DNA from: an uncultured Alphaproteobacteria bacterium
Lineage (GTDB): Bacteria > Pseudomonadota > Alphaproteobacteria > MPNO01 > UBA2964
DNA length: 64,000 nucleotides
NCBI GenBank assembly: GCA_943787225.1
Contig: CALSLP010000004.1
Coordinates: forward strand, 372,001 to 436,000
Direction of reading: 5' to 3'
The notes beneath the pieces were generated by a model that worked only from the letters and a program-made list of their open reading frames with translations, was not told the origin of the DNA and made no database searches. The position numbers and the translations under genes are program-made. Shown here piece after piece: positions 34,419 through 43,406 of this stretch (the stretch's first letter is position 1; the number at the start of each line of letters is the position of its first letter).

Positions 34419-34502
34419 GTCACCCCGGACCTGATCCGGGGTCCATTTCAAATACCGCGCCGCGACAGCCCAAATCGATCCCGCATCAAGTGCGGGATGA
34501 CG
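34419..34502. repeat. 84-bp composite palindromic repeat, copy 2
   Basis: Same two palindromes, linker and length as 33236-33319, with few substitutions. The remainder of the gap to 34761 holds another CCCCGGACTTGATCCGGGG palindrome at 34586-34613 and a short GCCGGG/CCCGGC hairpin near 34711-34728, and no gene. Confidence 0.8.
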
Positions 34503-34585
34503 GCTGGGTTTGCTGAATAAAAGCCAGCGAACTGGGTGAGCAGCCAGAAAACAGAATTACCGGTCGCGAACATCTCCCTCTGTCT

Positions 34586-34613
34586 GTCACCCCGGACTTG
34601 ATCCGGGGTCCAT
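34586..34613. repeat. Palindromic intergenic repeat
   Basis: GTCA, core CCCCGGACTTGATCCGGGG, then TCCAT. It belongs to the same family as the neighbouring composites. Confidence 0.75.
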
Positions 34614-34761
34614 TTCACATACTTCGCCTATCTTTTAGGAACCTGTCATTACCGGACCTTCATCCGCTTCACGTTCTCAGCCAGTAATCCAGTTCTGCCG
34701 ACTGGCTTCATAGCCGGGTCATGCCCGGCTATGAAGAGAGAAAAGAGATACGCGTTTGGTT

Positions 34762-35691
34762 TCAGCCAACCCCGACGATCTTGTCGATCTCCGCTAATTC
34801 TTCCCCTGTCATTTTCCATGACGCGGCCGCCGCGTTTTGTGCCATCTGCTCATAGCGAGTGGCCCCGGCAATAACGCTCACCGTCACCGGTTGCGACGCC
34901 AGCCAGGAAACCGCCAGGGTCAGCAAATCATGGCCACGTGATGTGGCAAAATTCTCCAGCGCTTCGAGCTGATCAAAATCGGCGCTGCTGAGCCTTGCAT
35001 CACCATCGAGTCGTGTCCCTGCCGGTGCACCCTCGCCGCGCCGGTATTTGCCGGTCAGTAACCCCATCTCCAGCGGATAGAACGGCAGGACGCCGATATT
35101 ATTTTCCGCACAGACCGGCGTGAGATCTTTCTCAATATCGCGGTTCAGGACACTCCATCTGTTTTGCGCTGTGACGAAGCCCTGATAGCCAGCCGCCTCC
35201 GCCGCTGCGACCGCCTCTGCCATCTGTTCGGCTGAGTAATTGGAACACCCAAACAGCCGGATTTTGCCTTCATTGCGCAAATCATTGAACGTGCCCAGCG
35301 TATCTTCAATCGGCGTTGACGGGTCGGGCCGGTGCAGCTGATAAAGCTCGACATGATCGGTCTGGAGTTTTTGCAGGCTGAGGTCGATGGCGATCCGGAT
35401 ATTTTCCGGCGAGCCTTTGCCCTTCCCCTCAACATGCAGCATGTTATAGCCGACCTTGGTCGCCAGCGTGACCTGATCACGGCGGCCTTTAAGCGCGTTA
35501 CCGATATATTCCTCCGACAGGCCGTTGCCATAGCCTTCCGCTGTGTCAAAGAAGGTAATCCCGGCATCGAGCGCGCCGTTGATAACCATGGTTGCGGCGT
35601 CCTGATCAATACGCCGACCAAAGGCATTGCAGCCGAGCCCAACGATGGTGATATCAAAGCCGCTCTCGCCGCCGATCCTGCGTGTTTCCAT
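34762..35691 (-). CDS. Aldo/keto reductase
   Basis: The 309-residue protein has the aldo-keto reductase tetrad: Asp and Tyr in FFDTAEGYGNG near residue 50-56, Lys in LATKVGYN near 78 and the HRPDP segment near 119 (His). The NADPH-binding C-terminus shows SVIAGATRYEQM near 274. It reduces an aldehyde or ketone with NADPH; sequence type suggests the AKR11/YajO-like group. It is divergent from an ABC transporter operon starting at 35770. Confidence 0.88.
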   Translation of the reverse strand: METRRIGGESGFDITIVGLGCNAFGRRIDQDAATMVINGALDAGITFFDTAEGYGNGLSEEYIGNALKGRRDQVTLATKVGYNMLHVEGKGKGSPENIRIAIDLSLQKLQTDHVELYQLHRPDPSTPIEDTLGTFNDLRNEGKIRLFGCSNYSAEQMAEAVAAAEAAGYQGFVTAQNRWSVLNRDIEKDLTPVCAENNIGVLPFYPLEMGLLTGKYRRGEGAPAGTRLDGDARLSSADFDQLEALENFATSRGHDLLTLAVSWLASQPVTVSVIAGATRYEQMAQNAAAASWKMTGEELAEIDKIVGVG

Positions 35692-35769
35692 GATTGCTTT
35701 CCTGTTTACACTTTGGCGCTATGCTAGCATGCAGAATGTGACTCGAAACCCTGTGGAGACAGGTAAGAT

Positions 35770-36744
35770 ATGCGCGTAGTTATCATAGCTCTATTTCTCG
35801 CCAGCCTGGCGACTGGCGCACGGGCTGCCGATATCACCTTTGGCACGGATTGGCGCGCCCAGGCTGAGCATGGCGGGTTCTATCAGGCCTTGGCAAAAGG
35901 CTTCTATGCCGAGCGCGGCTTGAACGTCAAAATCCGCCAGGGTGGCCCGCAGATCAATCACGCCCAGCTTCTCGCCGCCGGCAAAGTTGATTTCAGCCTG
36001 TCCTCGAATTCCTTTATTGCGCTCAACTATGTGCGGGAGAACATCCCGATGGTCGCGGTCGCGGCGATCTTCCAAAAAGACCCGTCAGTACTGATCGCCC
36101 ATCCCGGTCGCGGTAATGACAGTTTCGCAGCGCTCAAAGACAAGCCGATCTATATCGGCGCGGATACGCGCATCGGCTGGTGGCTGTTTCTTAAAAGCAA
36201 GTTTGGTTATAGCAACAAACAGATCAGGCCTTATACGTTTTCGATCTCGCCGTTTCTGGTGAGCCGGTCGGTTATTCAACAAGGCTATCTCGGCAGCGAA
36301 CCGTTTCTGATAGAAAAGCAGGGGATCAAACCGGTTGTTATGCTGATCGCCGATGCCGGGTATCAGGGCTATGGCGCGTTGCTTCAAACCTCGCGCAAAC
36401 TCACCAGGACCAAGCCTGATGTGGTCCGGGCGTTTGTCGTCGCCTCCATTCGGGGTTGGCAGGATTACCTCACCGGCGACCCGATGGCCGGCAACGGCCT
36501 TATCAAGCTCAACAACCCGGAAATGACCGATGCGCTGCTGGCCTATGGCCGTGCCAAAATGAACGAGCATGGCATTGTCACCTCTGGTGATGCGGTGACC
36601 CAAGGTATCGGCGCGATGGACGAGAAGCGCTGGCAGGATTTCTACACCCAGATGAGCGCGCAGGGCGTTTACCCCGAGAAGATGGATTGGCGCGAAGGGT
36701 TCACCACCGAGTTCCTGCCTCCCCCTCCTAAACCGGCAAAATGA
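35770..36744 (+). CDS. ABC transporter substrate-binding protein (NMT1/THI5-like)
   Basis: The 324-residue protein has a Sec signal peptide (cleavage near ARAAD) and an NMT1/THI5-like binding fold: ADITFGTDWRAQAEHGGFYQALAKGFY in the first 60 residues, LNVKIRQGGPQINHAQLLAAGKVDF after it and ADTRIGWWLF near 135. Such proteins bind pyrimidine precursors of thiamine, sulfonates or riboflavin-like ligands. It overlaps the ATPase gene by ATGA, forming a three-gene importer operon. No thiamine riboswitch is visible in the 78 bp upstream. Confidence 0.85.
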   Translation: MRVVIIALFLASLATGARAADITFGTDWRAQAEHGGFYQALAKGFYAERGLNVKIRQGGPQINHAQLLAAGKVDFSLSSNSFIALNYVRENIPMVAVAAIFQKDPSVLIAHPGRGNDSFAALKDKPIYIGADTRIGWWLFLKSKFGYSNKQIRPYTFSISPFLVSRSVIQQGYLGSEPFLIEKQGIKPVVMLIADAGYQGYGALLQTSRKLTRTKPDVVRAFVVASIRGWQDYLTGDPMAGNGLIKLNNPEMTDALLAYGRAKMNEHGIVTSGDAVTQGIGAMDEKRWQDFYTQMSAQGVYPEKMDWREGFTTEFLPPPPKPAK

Positions 36745-37502
36745 CACTGAGCGCCAAACCGCTTTTAACGACCAATGCCATCAGTCGGGTTTTCCCGGAT
36801 GGCACGCAGGCGCTGGATAATGTCTCCTTCGACATTCCACAAGGCAGCATCACATCACTGCTCGGTCCTTCCGGCTGTGGCAAAAGCACCCTACTGCGGA
36901 TCATTTCAGGTCTGGATAATGCCAGCGCCGGCGACATCCACTGGCAAGGAGAAGCGCCCGAAACCGGAGAGATCGGCTTTGTGTTTCAGGATGCCACGCT
37001 GCTGCCCTGGGCCAATGTCTGGGACAATATCTATCTGCCGTTTCGCATCAATGGTGCGTCACGTGAAGCCGCCAAAGCGGCCATCGAAAACGCGGTCTCT
37101 CTGGTGGCGCTCGGCGGCTTTGAACAGCATCGTCCGCACCAGCTCTCCGGCGGTATGCGGATGCGGGTCTCCATCGCGCGGGCCCTCGCAACGAACCCGT
37201 CCTTGTTGCTGATGGACGAGCCATTCGGCGCGCTCGATGAGATGACACGCTTTCGTCTCAATGATGATCTGTTGCGCATCAAGGAGACCATCAACTGCAC
37301 AATTATCTTCGTCACCCATAGTGTCTTCGAGGCAGTTTATCTCTCCGACAAGATCGCGGTGATGTCACCAAGACCCGGACGCGTTATCGCGGAGGAAGAC
37401 ATCGCGCTGACCTCTCGCGACGCCGCCATCCGCAGCACCGCTGAATTCGCGCAAGCTTGCGGTTCAATCTCGGCCTTACTCACAGAGAGTGAGGCGCCAT
37501 GA
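36741..37502 (+). CDS. ABC transporter ATP-binding protein (SsuB/TauB/ThiZ type)
   Basis: The 253-residue protein has Walker A GPSGCGKST near residue 45, the Q-loop FVFQDATLLPW, the signature LSGGMRMRV near 134, Walker B LLLMDEPFGALDE near 154 and an H-loop THSVFEA. This is the nitrate/sulfonate/taurine-type ATPase. It overlaps both neighbours by ATGA-type junctions, so it is the middle gene of the import operon with the binding protein before and the permease after. Confidence 0.92.
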   Translation: MTLSAKPLLTTNAISRVFPDGTQALDNVSFDIPQGSITSLLGPSGCGKSTLLRIISGLDNASAGDIHWQGEAPETGEIGFVFQDATLLPWANVWDNIYLPFRINGASREAAKAAIENAVSLVALGGFEQHRPHQLSGGMRMRVSIARALATNPSLLLMDEPFGALDEMTRFRLNDDLLRIKETINCTIIFVTHSVFEAVYLSDKIAVMSPRPGRVIAEEDIALTSRDAAIRSTAEFAQACGSISALLTESEAP

Positions 37503-38272
37503 CGATCCGGCTCAAAGACCCGCTCCCGCCAACCCTGATCGGTATGGTGCTTCTATTGGCGTGGGAAGGTGCCGTGCGACTGTTCGAGATTCCGCATTAC
37601 GTCCTTCCCGGTCCGGTTTTGGTTGCCAAGGCGCTCTGGCAAAACGCACCGCTGCTGTTTAACTCGCTGTGGGTCACACTGGAGATCACGCTGGTTGCCC
37701 TGATCGCCGCCGCCCTTGGCGGGGCCGCACTCGCCTTTGTGATGTCCCGCGCGCGCTGGCTCGAACGCAGCCTGCTGCCTTATGCCATCGTCGCCCAGGT
37801 AACACCGATTGTTGCCATCGCACCGCTGATCATTATCTGGGTTGATAGCGCCTTCGCCGCGCTGGTGCTGTGCGCGTGGATTGTGGCGTTCTTCCCGGTA
37901 CTGGCCAACACGATGACCGGCCTCAAGAGCGCTGATCCAAACCTGAAAGATTTGTTCCGGCTTTACGGCGCCAGCCGCTGGCAAACCCAAACCTGGCTGG
38001 AGACTCCCACTGCCCTGCCCTACTTCTTCGCCGGGCTCCGTATTTCGGGTGGATTGGCCTTGATCGGTGCAGTGGTCGCCGAGTTCGTCGCCGGCACTGG
38101 CGGAGCCGCAACCGGGCTCGCCTTCAGAATATTGGAAGCTGGTTACCGGCTGCAAATTCCCAAATTGTTTGCCGCGCTGCTACTGTTATCGCTCGCCGGA
38201 GTTTTGATCTACGCAACCTTGAGCATTCTATCCAGCTGGGCCTTGCAGCGCTGGCATGGGAATGACCTGTAA
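37499..38272 (+). CDS. ABC transporter permease (SsuC/TauC/ThiX type)
   Basis: The 257-residue membrane protein has about six hydrophobic helices and the BPD-transport EAA loop near residue 158-175 (LFRLYGASRWQTQTWLETP). LPGPVLVAKALWQN near the start is also typical of the family. It forms the membrane channel for the operon's binding protein and ATPase. Start and upstream stop overlap (ATGA). Several palindromic repeats follow the gene. Confidence 0.9.
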   Translation: MTIRLKDPLPPTLIGMVLLLAWEGAVRLFEIPHYVLPGPVLVAKALWQNAPLLFNSLWVTLEITLVALIAAALGGAALAFVMSRARWLERSLLPYAIVAQVTPIVAIAPLIIIWVDSAFAALVLCAWIVAFFPVLANTMTGLKSADPNLKDLFRLYGASRWQTQTWLETPTALPYFFAGLRISGGLALIGAVVAEFVAGTGGAATGLAFRILEAGYRLQIPKLFAALLLLSLAGVLIYATLSILSSWALQRWHGNDL

Positions 38273-38308
38273 GCGATTTCCACAACATCCCACACCTGAA
38301 ACACCATC

Positions 38309-38459
38309 GTCACCCCGGACCTGATCCGGGGTCCATAAACACGACCGTCATTGCCGGGCTCGACCCGGCAATCCACTCTTCTGTAAGATCTTGATCCCCG
38401 GGTCACGCCCGGGGATGACGGATAAAAATTCTGGTTCCCGCATCAAGTGCGAGATGACA
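38309..38459. repeat. Cluster of four palindromic repeats
   Basis: Four different hairpins in a row: 38309-38336 (CCCCGGACCTGATCCGGGG), 38347-38374 (TTGCCGGGCTCGACCCGGCAA, in two arms), 38391-38420 (CCCCGGG/CCCGGGG arms) and 38431-38459 (a TCCCGCATCAAGTGCGAGA variant). They fill the gap between convergent transcription units and may act as terminators. Confidence 0.75.
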
Positions 38460-38483
38460 AACGGTGGTGCGTCTGCAGACGAT

Positions 38484-39134
38484 TTATTCAGCTCGCGCGT
38501 TACCACCAATCACGATATCGAAATTCCCGGCCGGGCCATCGATGCCTTTGGCTGGTGCAAAGGCCACCAGCACGCTTTGTCGTTCAGCCTCGCTCTGGAT
38601 ACCGGTAAACGGGTAATCCCCTTCATTATCTGGATGGTCGCGAAGATACATCTGTGTCGTCAGCCGTGGAAAACCTTTGCCGGTGACGCGGAAATGGATA
38701 TGCGGCACGCGACCCGGATAGTTTACCGGCCTGATCGTCCGGAAACGCCAAGCGCCAGACTGATCGGCCACGGCTGTGCCGAACCCCTGAAAATTCGGAT
38801 CAGCACTACCACGGCTTTCATCGGGATGATGATAGCGGCCCTGCGCATCGCATTGCCAGATTTCAACCGCCGCCCCTTTCACCGGCTTGCCGTTAATATC
38901 CAGCACCCGGCCAAACAGATGGACGATCTCCCCTGCTGCGCGCTTGGCACGGCCTGCAACCTGAACCAGATCATTATCGTGATCGAGCGGGATTTTGACC
39001 GGGTAATACGGTCCTTCATTCTGACGCGGTGTCGGCAATAAGGCGGCGCTCGCTGGCGACCCGACAGCCATCGTTGTGACAGCGGCTAGTCCAGCAACAA
39101 CACGACGACGATTATAAATCATATCAATGCTCAT
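38484..39134 (-). CDS. Intradiol ring-cleavage dioxygenase, exported
   Basis: The 216-residue protein begins with a twin-arginine-like signal (NRRRVVAGLAAVTTMAV, cleavage near ASAA). Its core has LLPTPRQNEGPYYP, ingredients of the ferric site in EIWQCDAQGRYHHPDE (Tyr near 101), NYPGRVPHIHFRV near 138-150 (Tyr and two His) and LTTQMYL. Characterised relatives cleave catechol or protocatechuate, although exported members are often of unknown substrate. It follows the Sel1-like gene by 41 bp on the same strand. Confidence 0.8.
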   Translation of the reverse strand: MSIDMIYNRRRVVAGLAAVTTMAVGSPASAALLPTPRQNEGPYYPVKIPLDHDNDLVQVAGRAKRAAGEIVHLFGRVLDINGKPVKGAAVEIWQCDAQGRYHHPDESRGSADPNFQGFGTAVADQSGAWRFRTIRPVNYPGRVPHIHFRVTGKGFPRLTTQMYLRDHPDNEGDYPFTGIQSEAERQSVLVAFAPAKGIDGPAGNFDIVIGGNARAE

Positions 39135-39175
39135 AATAGAGACACGAAACCGTCAGGACGTTTCCGTCCAAACGG

Positions 39176-40180
39176 CTACTGGTATAGCTTCCTGTTACTT
39201 TTCTTGGGCTTCTTCTGAACCGGACAACGATAGATCGAGACATCTTTCTCCAGCGTCTCGGCAACCATGTAGCGTCCGCGCTCGCCGGCCCGGCAAAACC
39301 AGTAGATCATTTTCTCACGATGCGGCGAGACCGAGATTGTTGATCCGGCATAAAGCAGCCCGAGATAAAACGCGGCACGCTTGTTGCCCATATTCGCCGC
39401 ATCCAGCATCCGGCGCATGCCGCCATAATGATTTTCCGGCAACAACTCGCGAAGCCCGTTCGGCGCAAAGGGAAAGACCTGAAGACGGCCCAGCAAGGCC
39501 ATCGCATCAAGCGACCCGGCGCGGTCTGCCTTGTAGAGATACTCGACCGCCTTGGGATATTTTTTGACATCCGGCATGATCAAGATATTCGACAGGGCCA
39601 TCGCCGCCATCGCGTCATAGCTGCCGCGTTTAATCGCCGCGTCGCCCCAGCGCAATGCTTCCTCGCGATCTTTGGCCGAGCGCATACGCCCGGCATAGTA
39701 AGGCAGTTCGGCCTGTGCCTGGAGATGACCCAACCGCGCGGCCTGGAGCATGATCTGTGCGCCCTTGCGCCGCTTACCGCGCCGCCAGGTCTTGAGATAT
39801 GATTTTCCGAGTCCGTAAAGCGCCACCAGATAATCCTGATCTGCTGATTTCTTGAGCAAGTCCGCACCCGGCGAATCCGACCAGCGTGGTCTTGGCAGCT
39901 GATCCAGCAGCGATCCCAATAAAAACTGCAGGCGCGGATGGTTGGGATGTTTCTGCAAGTCTGCCCGACACGCCGCGATAGCCGGATCAAGATCGAGAAT
40001 GTTCTGCACCGCCGGGGCGACAGCTTTGCTGTCATACGGCGATGACGCAAGCCGATCACACGCCGTTACGCCGGGGCCAGCGTTCTCCACCGCCATAGAA
40101 GGCGCGCTAAAGGTAATGGCGGCAATTGCCGTGGTCACCAGGACACAAGCAAGACGCCGCCGCTCGTGTTTCGCATTCAT
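39176..40180 (-). CDS. Exported Sel1/TPR-like repeat protein
   Basis: The 334-residue protein starts with a signal peptide (ERRRLACVLVTTAIAAITFSA in two blocks, cleavage near SMA). The body is made of helical-repeat segments of the Sel1 type: DYLVALYGLGKSYLKTW, GAQIMLQAARLGHLQAQAEL, DAMALLGRLQ and KRAAFYLGLLYAG. Two Cys in the N-terminal region and two near the C-terminus could form disulfides. Such proteins usually act as scaffolds. The lysine-rich C-terminus ends KKPKKSNRKLYQ. Confidence 0.72.
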   Translation of the reverse strand: MNAKHERRRLACVLVTTAIAAITFSAPSMAVENAGPGVTACDRLASSPYDSKAVAPAVQNILDLDPAIAACRADLQKHPNHPRLQFLLGSLLDQLPRPRWSDSPGADLLKKSADQDYLVALYGLGKSYLKTWRRGKRRKGAQIMLQAARLGHLQAQAELPYYAGRMRSAKDREEALRWGDAAIKRGSYDAMAAMALSNILIMPDVKKYPKAVEYLYKADRAGSLDAMALLGRLQVFPFAPNGLRELLPENHYGGMRRMLDAANMGNKRAAFYLGLLYAGSTISVSPHREKMIYWFCRAGERGRYMVAETLEKDVSIYRCPVQKKPKKSNRKLYQ

Positions 40181-40231
40181 GGAAAAGTCTATCCCCGGTT
40201 TAGGGATTCAGCGAGTCAATTTGGCGCGATC

Positions 40232-41065
40232 TTAACTTTGTCCGGCTGCCCTCTCCGCTTCCGTTCCCAGACTGGGGTCACGATAGGAGTCCTGAAAGGC
40301 CTTCAGAACATCCAACGACACCGGGTCATTATTGAAACGCGGCACCGGATCAGCATCCCAGTGATTATAGTTGTCTTCGCCGCGCAGCAGGATCGCGCCC
40401 TTGCGGCCAATCGTCGATGTCACATGGGTTGGAATAAACATAAAGGAAATCCCGATCCGCGGCAGGTCGGACCCGTTAGGCTCTGAGCCATGTACCATAC
40501 GTTCATGATGGATAGAGAACTGCCCCGGCTGCAGCTCCATATAGGCCGCCTGAGAGTCATCAATCTCCATGATCGCCTGTCCGCGCGACAGCATGTTCTG
40601 TGGATCTCGGGTCTCAATATGGGTCATATCCGGCTGAGTGTGGCTGCCGGGCAGAACCCGAATGCAGCCGCTCTCGACAGTGCTCGGGGTCAACGCCGTC
40701 CAAACCGTCACCTCGTCATGCGGATCGAGTCCAAAGTACGTCGAATCCTGATGCCAGGACACATAATGCGTATCGTTCGCTGGCTTGGCCCATAATGCGC
40801 TGAGATACAGCATGATATCCGGCCCGATGATGTCTTCGACGACATCAAGGATCGCCGGCGTGCTCGCCATCTCGACCAGCCATGGCACCACGAGATGCGA
40901 CTTGATGCGCAGGACGTTCAGGGGGTCTTGACCGATTTCCTGCTCAAAATCGAGCAGCTTCTGATGATAGCCCTGTGCGGTTGCGGGCGAGAACGCGTCA
41001 AACGGAAAGCAATAGCCTTCCCGGTTATAGTGATCGAGCTGTTCCATCGTCAGAGTGTTCAGCAC
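40232..41065 (-). CDS. Phytanoyl-CoA dioxygenase (PhyH)-family protein
   Basis: A GTG start 7 bp after GGAGG gives 277 residues. PhyH features are SWHQDSTYFGLDPHDEVTVW near residue 126-145 with the HxD pair, the GCIRVLPGSH segment near 165 and SIHHERMVHGSEPN near 206 with the distal His, followed by PRIGISFMF with Arg. It would hydroxylate a small molecule using 2-oxoglutarate and iron. It lies 24 bp downstream of the TauD-like gene, so the two form a dioxygenase operon. Confidence 0.88.
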   Translation of the reverse strand: MLNTLTMEQLDHYNREGYCFPFDAFSPATAQGYHQKLLDFEQEIGQDPLNVLRIKSHLVVPWLVEMASTPAILDVVEDIIGPDIMLYLSALWAKPANDTHYVSWHQDSTYFGLDPHDEVTVWTALTPSTVESGCIRVLPGSHTQPDMTHIETRDPQNMLSRGQAIMEIDDSQAAYMELQPGQFSIHHERMVHGSEPNGSDLPRIGISFMFIPTHVTSTIGRKGAILLRGEDNYNHWDADPVPRFNNDPVSLDVLKAFQDSYRDPSLGTEAERAAGQS

Positions 41066-41089
41066 GACATCGCCTCCAGAGTTATCGCT

Positions 41090-41944
41090 TCACGCCGCCG
41101 CAAAAGGGATGGCATCCCGTACCGTCACCCGGCGCATCATGCGTCTTTTTTCGGGCGAGAAATATGTCCGGGCGTGCACGCTGCAGCGGTTATCCCACAT
41201 CATCATATCGCCGACCGCCCAGACATGTTCGTATACAAATTCCGGCTTTTCGATATGATCAAACAGATAGTTGAGAATTTCATCACTCTCCTCAGCTGGC
41301 AGCCCTTCGATCAGAATAGTCATGAGCCGGTTTACGTAGATCGCCTTCTTGCCGGTTTCGGGATGAACCCGCACCACCGGATGAGTCCATTGCGGCACAT
41401 CGGGATTAACGTCATCGGGACGCATGGTCGGGTTGCGCGCGTAGTCATAATAATTCAGCGCCCTGAGCCCTTCGATGCGCTGTTTCCAGTCATCAGACAG
41501 CGCCTCATAGGCTTTGATACAGCTGGCGAATAAAGTGTTGCCGCCCTCGTCCGGGATTTCAATGGCATAGAGTGTCGATCCCATGCTCGGCTGTTCGTAA
41601 TAGCACTGGTCATAATGGAACATCATCTCACCATCTTCGAGCGCCGTTGGCTTACCGCTGTCTTTGACATTGGTAATCATCATGATGCTGGGATGATCCT
41701 GGTCGATCGAAGTCGCAGTCCGAACGAGTTCGAGATCACCAAAATTCCGGCAGAAGTTTTCCTGCTCGTCATCGGTAATATTCTGGCCGGGAAAGACGAT
41801 GATAATATTATCGAGCCAAGCCTGCTTGATCGCCGCTACGGTTTCAGCGTCAATATCCTGACTGAGGTCAACACCGGTTATGGCAGCGCCCAGCGCGTCC
41901 GAAAGCGGCGTTACAGTGATGGGCATCTGGGACCTCATTGGCAA
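41090..41944 (-). CDS. TauD/TfdA-family 2-oxoglutarate dioxygenase
   Basis: The 284-residue protein has MMFHYDQCYYEQ near residue 101 (HxD), SVHARTYF near 265 (distal His) and RMMRRVTVRDA with the Arg, as in TauD/TfdA. It resembles the paralog at 21136 but is clearly distinct. It is the first gene of a two-gene unit with the PhyH-like dioxygenase. The MFS transporter gene begins 107 bp away on the other strand, suggesting uptake and oxidation of the same unknown substrate. Confidence 0.88.
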   Translation of the reverse strand: MPMRSQMPITVTPLSDALGAAITGVDLSQDIDAETVAAIKQAWLDNIIIVFPGQNITDDEQENFCRNFGDLELVRTATSIDQDHPSIMMITNVKDSGKPTALEDGEMMFHYDQCYYEQPSMGSTLYAIEIPDEGGNTLFASCIKAYEALSDDWKQRIEGLRALNYYDYARNPTMRPDDVNPDVPQWTHPVVRVHPETGKKAIYVNRLMTILIEGLPAEESDEILNYLFDHIEKPEFVYEHVWAVGDMMMWDNRCSVHARTYFSPEKRRMMRRVTVRDAIPFAAA

Positions 41945-42051
41945 AAAATTAGCGTCAATTTCTAAGCATTATGATAATCCTATCGGGTATGGTAGGCAAA
42001 CTAAAGGCTGCGCCTTATCGAAGGTTTGGCTCCCCCTAAAGGCACTCACAT

Positions 42052-43347
42052 TTGACGAACACGACGCCAACAGACGACGATTCCGAGACGCCAACGCTCA
42101 CCTTTAAGGCAGAATTTACGTCCTATTCGACGGCCTTTATCAGCATTGGCATCCTGCCGATGATCCAGCTGATCGTACCCCTATGGTGTCTGGTTAGCCT
42201 CGGCATGTCGGCAACCATGATCGGCATTGCGGCCGGTGCCCGCTCGGCATTGGCAGCCCTTTTCTCTATTCATAGCGGCGCCGTGCTCGACCGGCTTGGC
42301 GTCCGCCGGGTGATGATCTGGTGCACCGCCATCAGCGTCGCGCTTTCACTTCTCTATCCGCTGGTACCTTGGCTGAGTTCTGTTCTCGCCATTCAGCTGG
42401 TTCTCATCGTAATCCTGCAACTCCTGACCGGTTTTCTGCACACCATCGGCTGGATCGGTGCCCAAACCCAAATTGGCCAGCTTACCAAAGGCTCACCCAA
42501 ACATATGGGACGGTTTACCGCCGTCTCAAATGTCGCCAACTTCTTTACGCCACCGCTCGCCGGTTGGGCCTGGGATGTCGGACAGGCCACCCCTATCGGC
42601 GGCGCCTGGGCCGGATTTGGCATCATCGCCGCCTGTAACATCGCCTTGTGGGTATCAGTTGCCCTGATGCCGGTGCCCCAAACAATCACGACACCCAAAG
42701 AACGCCCGCGTATGCGGGACCTGTGGCCGCGGCTGATCGATTACAAAGAAGCCTTTCGTTTGTTCCTTATCCCTTCCGTTGCCTTCGTCGTTATGGCCTC
42801 GCTGTTTATGAACGGGTTGATCCAGGTCCGCATGAACTTCATGTCGATCTATATGGAATCCATCGGTTATGAAGGTCGCGTCATTGGGCTGATCACCGGT
42901 ACCGCCTTCCTGATAGCGGGCATTACTGCCCTGCCCACAGAACAAGCCCGAAAATACCTTTCGCCTCACTGGATTGTCATTTTCATGATCCTGCTTTCTG
43001 CTATTGGCAACGCAATGGTACCGATGTTTGAAGGGATCGCAGGCCTCACCCTCAGCACCATCGTCTTTGGTGCCGGGGTTGGGCTGGGCATGGCCTATAT
43101 CCTGATGTTGCTATCGCGCAGCGTGCCAGTCAGCCAGTTTGGATTAAGCGTCGGGCTACGAACGACAGGAAACCGATTGGGCGCAACCATCGTGCCACCG
43201 CTTGCCGGGTTCGCCATCGATTTGGCCGGTGGTGATATAGGTGCCGGCTTCTATGTGATGTCGATCCTATTCACGCTCGGGGCCGCCGGATTGGCCTATA
43301 TGGCGATCCGTTCCGACAATGTTCGAGAGTCGTTTTCCAAAAAATAG
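42052..43347 (+). CDS. Major facilitator superfamily transporter
   Basis: A TTG start gives 431 residues with about twelve hydrophobic helices. The loop motif DRLGVRRVM near residue 83 corresponds to the MFS motif between helices 2 and 3, and GLRTTGNRLGATIVPPLAG near 366 is typical of drug/metabolite-type MFS helices. The substrate is unknown. It is divergent from the dioxygenase operon and 59 bp upstream of metY; both connections are possible. Confidence 0.82.
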   Translation: MTNTTPTDDDSETPTLTFKAEFTSYSTAFISIGILPMIQLIVPLWCLVSLGMSATMIGIAAGARSALAALFSIHSGAVLDRLGVRRVMIWCTAISVALSLLYPLVPWLSSVLAIQLVLIVILQLLTGFLHTIGWIGAQTQIGQLTKGSPKHMGRFTAVSNVANFFTPPLAGWAWDVGQATPIGGAWAGFGIIAACNIALWVSVALMPVPQTITTPKERPRMRDLWPRLIDYKEAFRLFLIPSVAFVVMASLFMNGLIQVRMNFMSIYMESIGYEGRVIGLITGTAFLIAGITALPTEQARKYLSPHWIVIFMILLSAIGNAMVPMFEGIAGLTLSTIVFGAGVGLGMAYILMLLSRSVPVSQFGLSVGLRTTGNRLGATIVPPLAGFAIDLAGGDIGAGFYVMSILFTLGAAGLAYMAIRSDNVRESFSKK

Positions 43348-43406
43348 GTTTGGCGCAGCGCCCATTTCATGGAATATGCGGCCAATGTTAATTCAAGGGG
43401 TCGACA

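Noticed and set aside
33236..34613. CRISPR-like array
   Set aside because: The repeats are palindromes at irregular distances in several gaps, without equal spacers or cas genes.
35692..35769. Thiamine riboswitch before the ABC importer
   Set aside because: The 78-bp gap is too short and shows no CUGAGA-type core.
43348..43406. SAM-II riboswitch before metY
   Set aside because: The 59-bp gap lacks the conserved riboswitch core that I could recognise.
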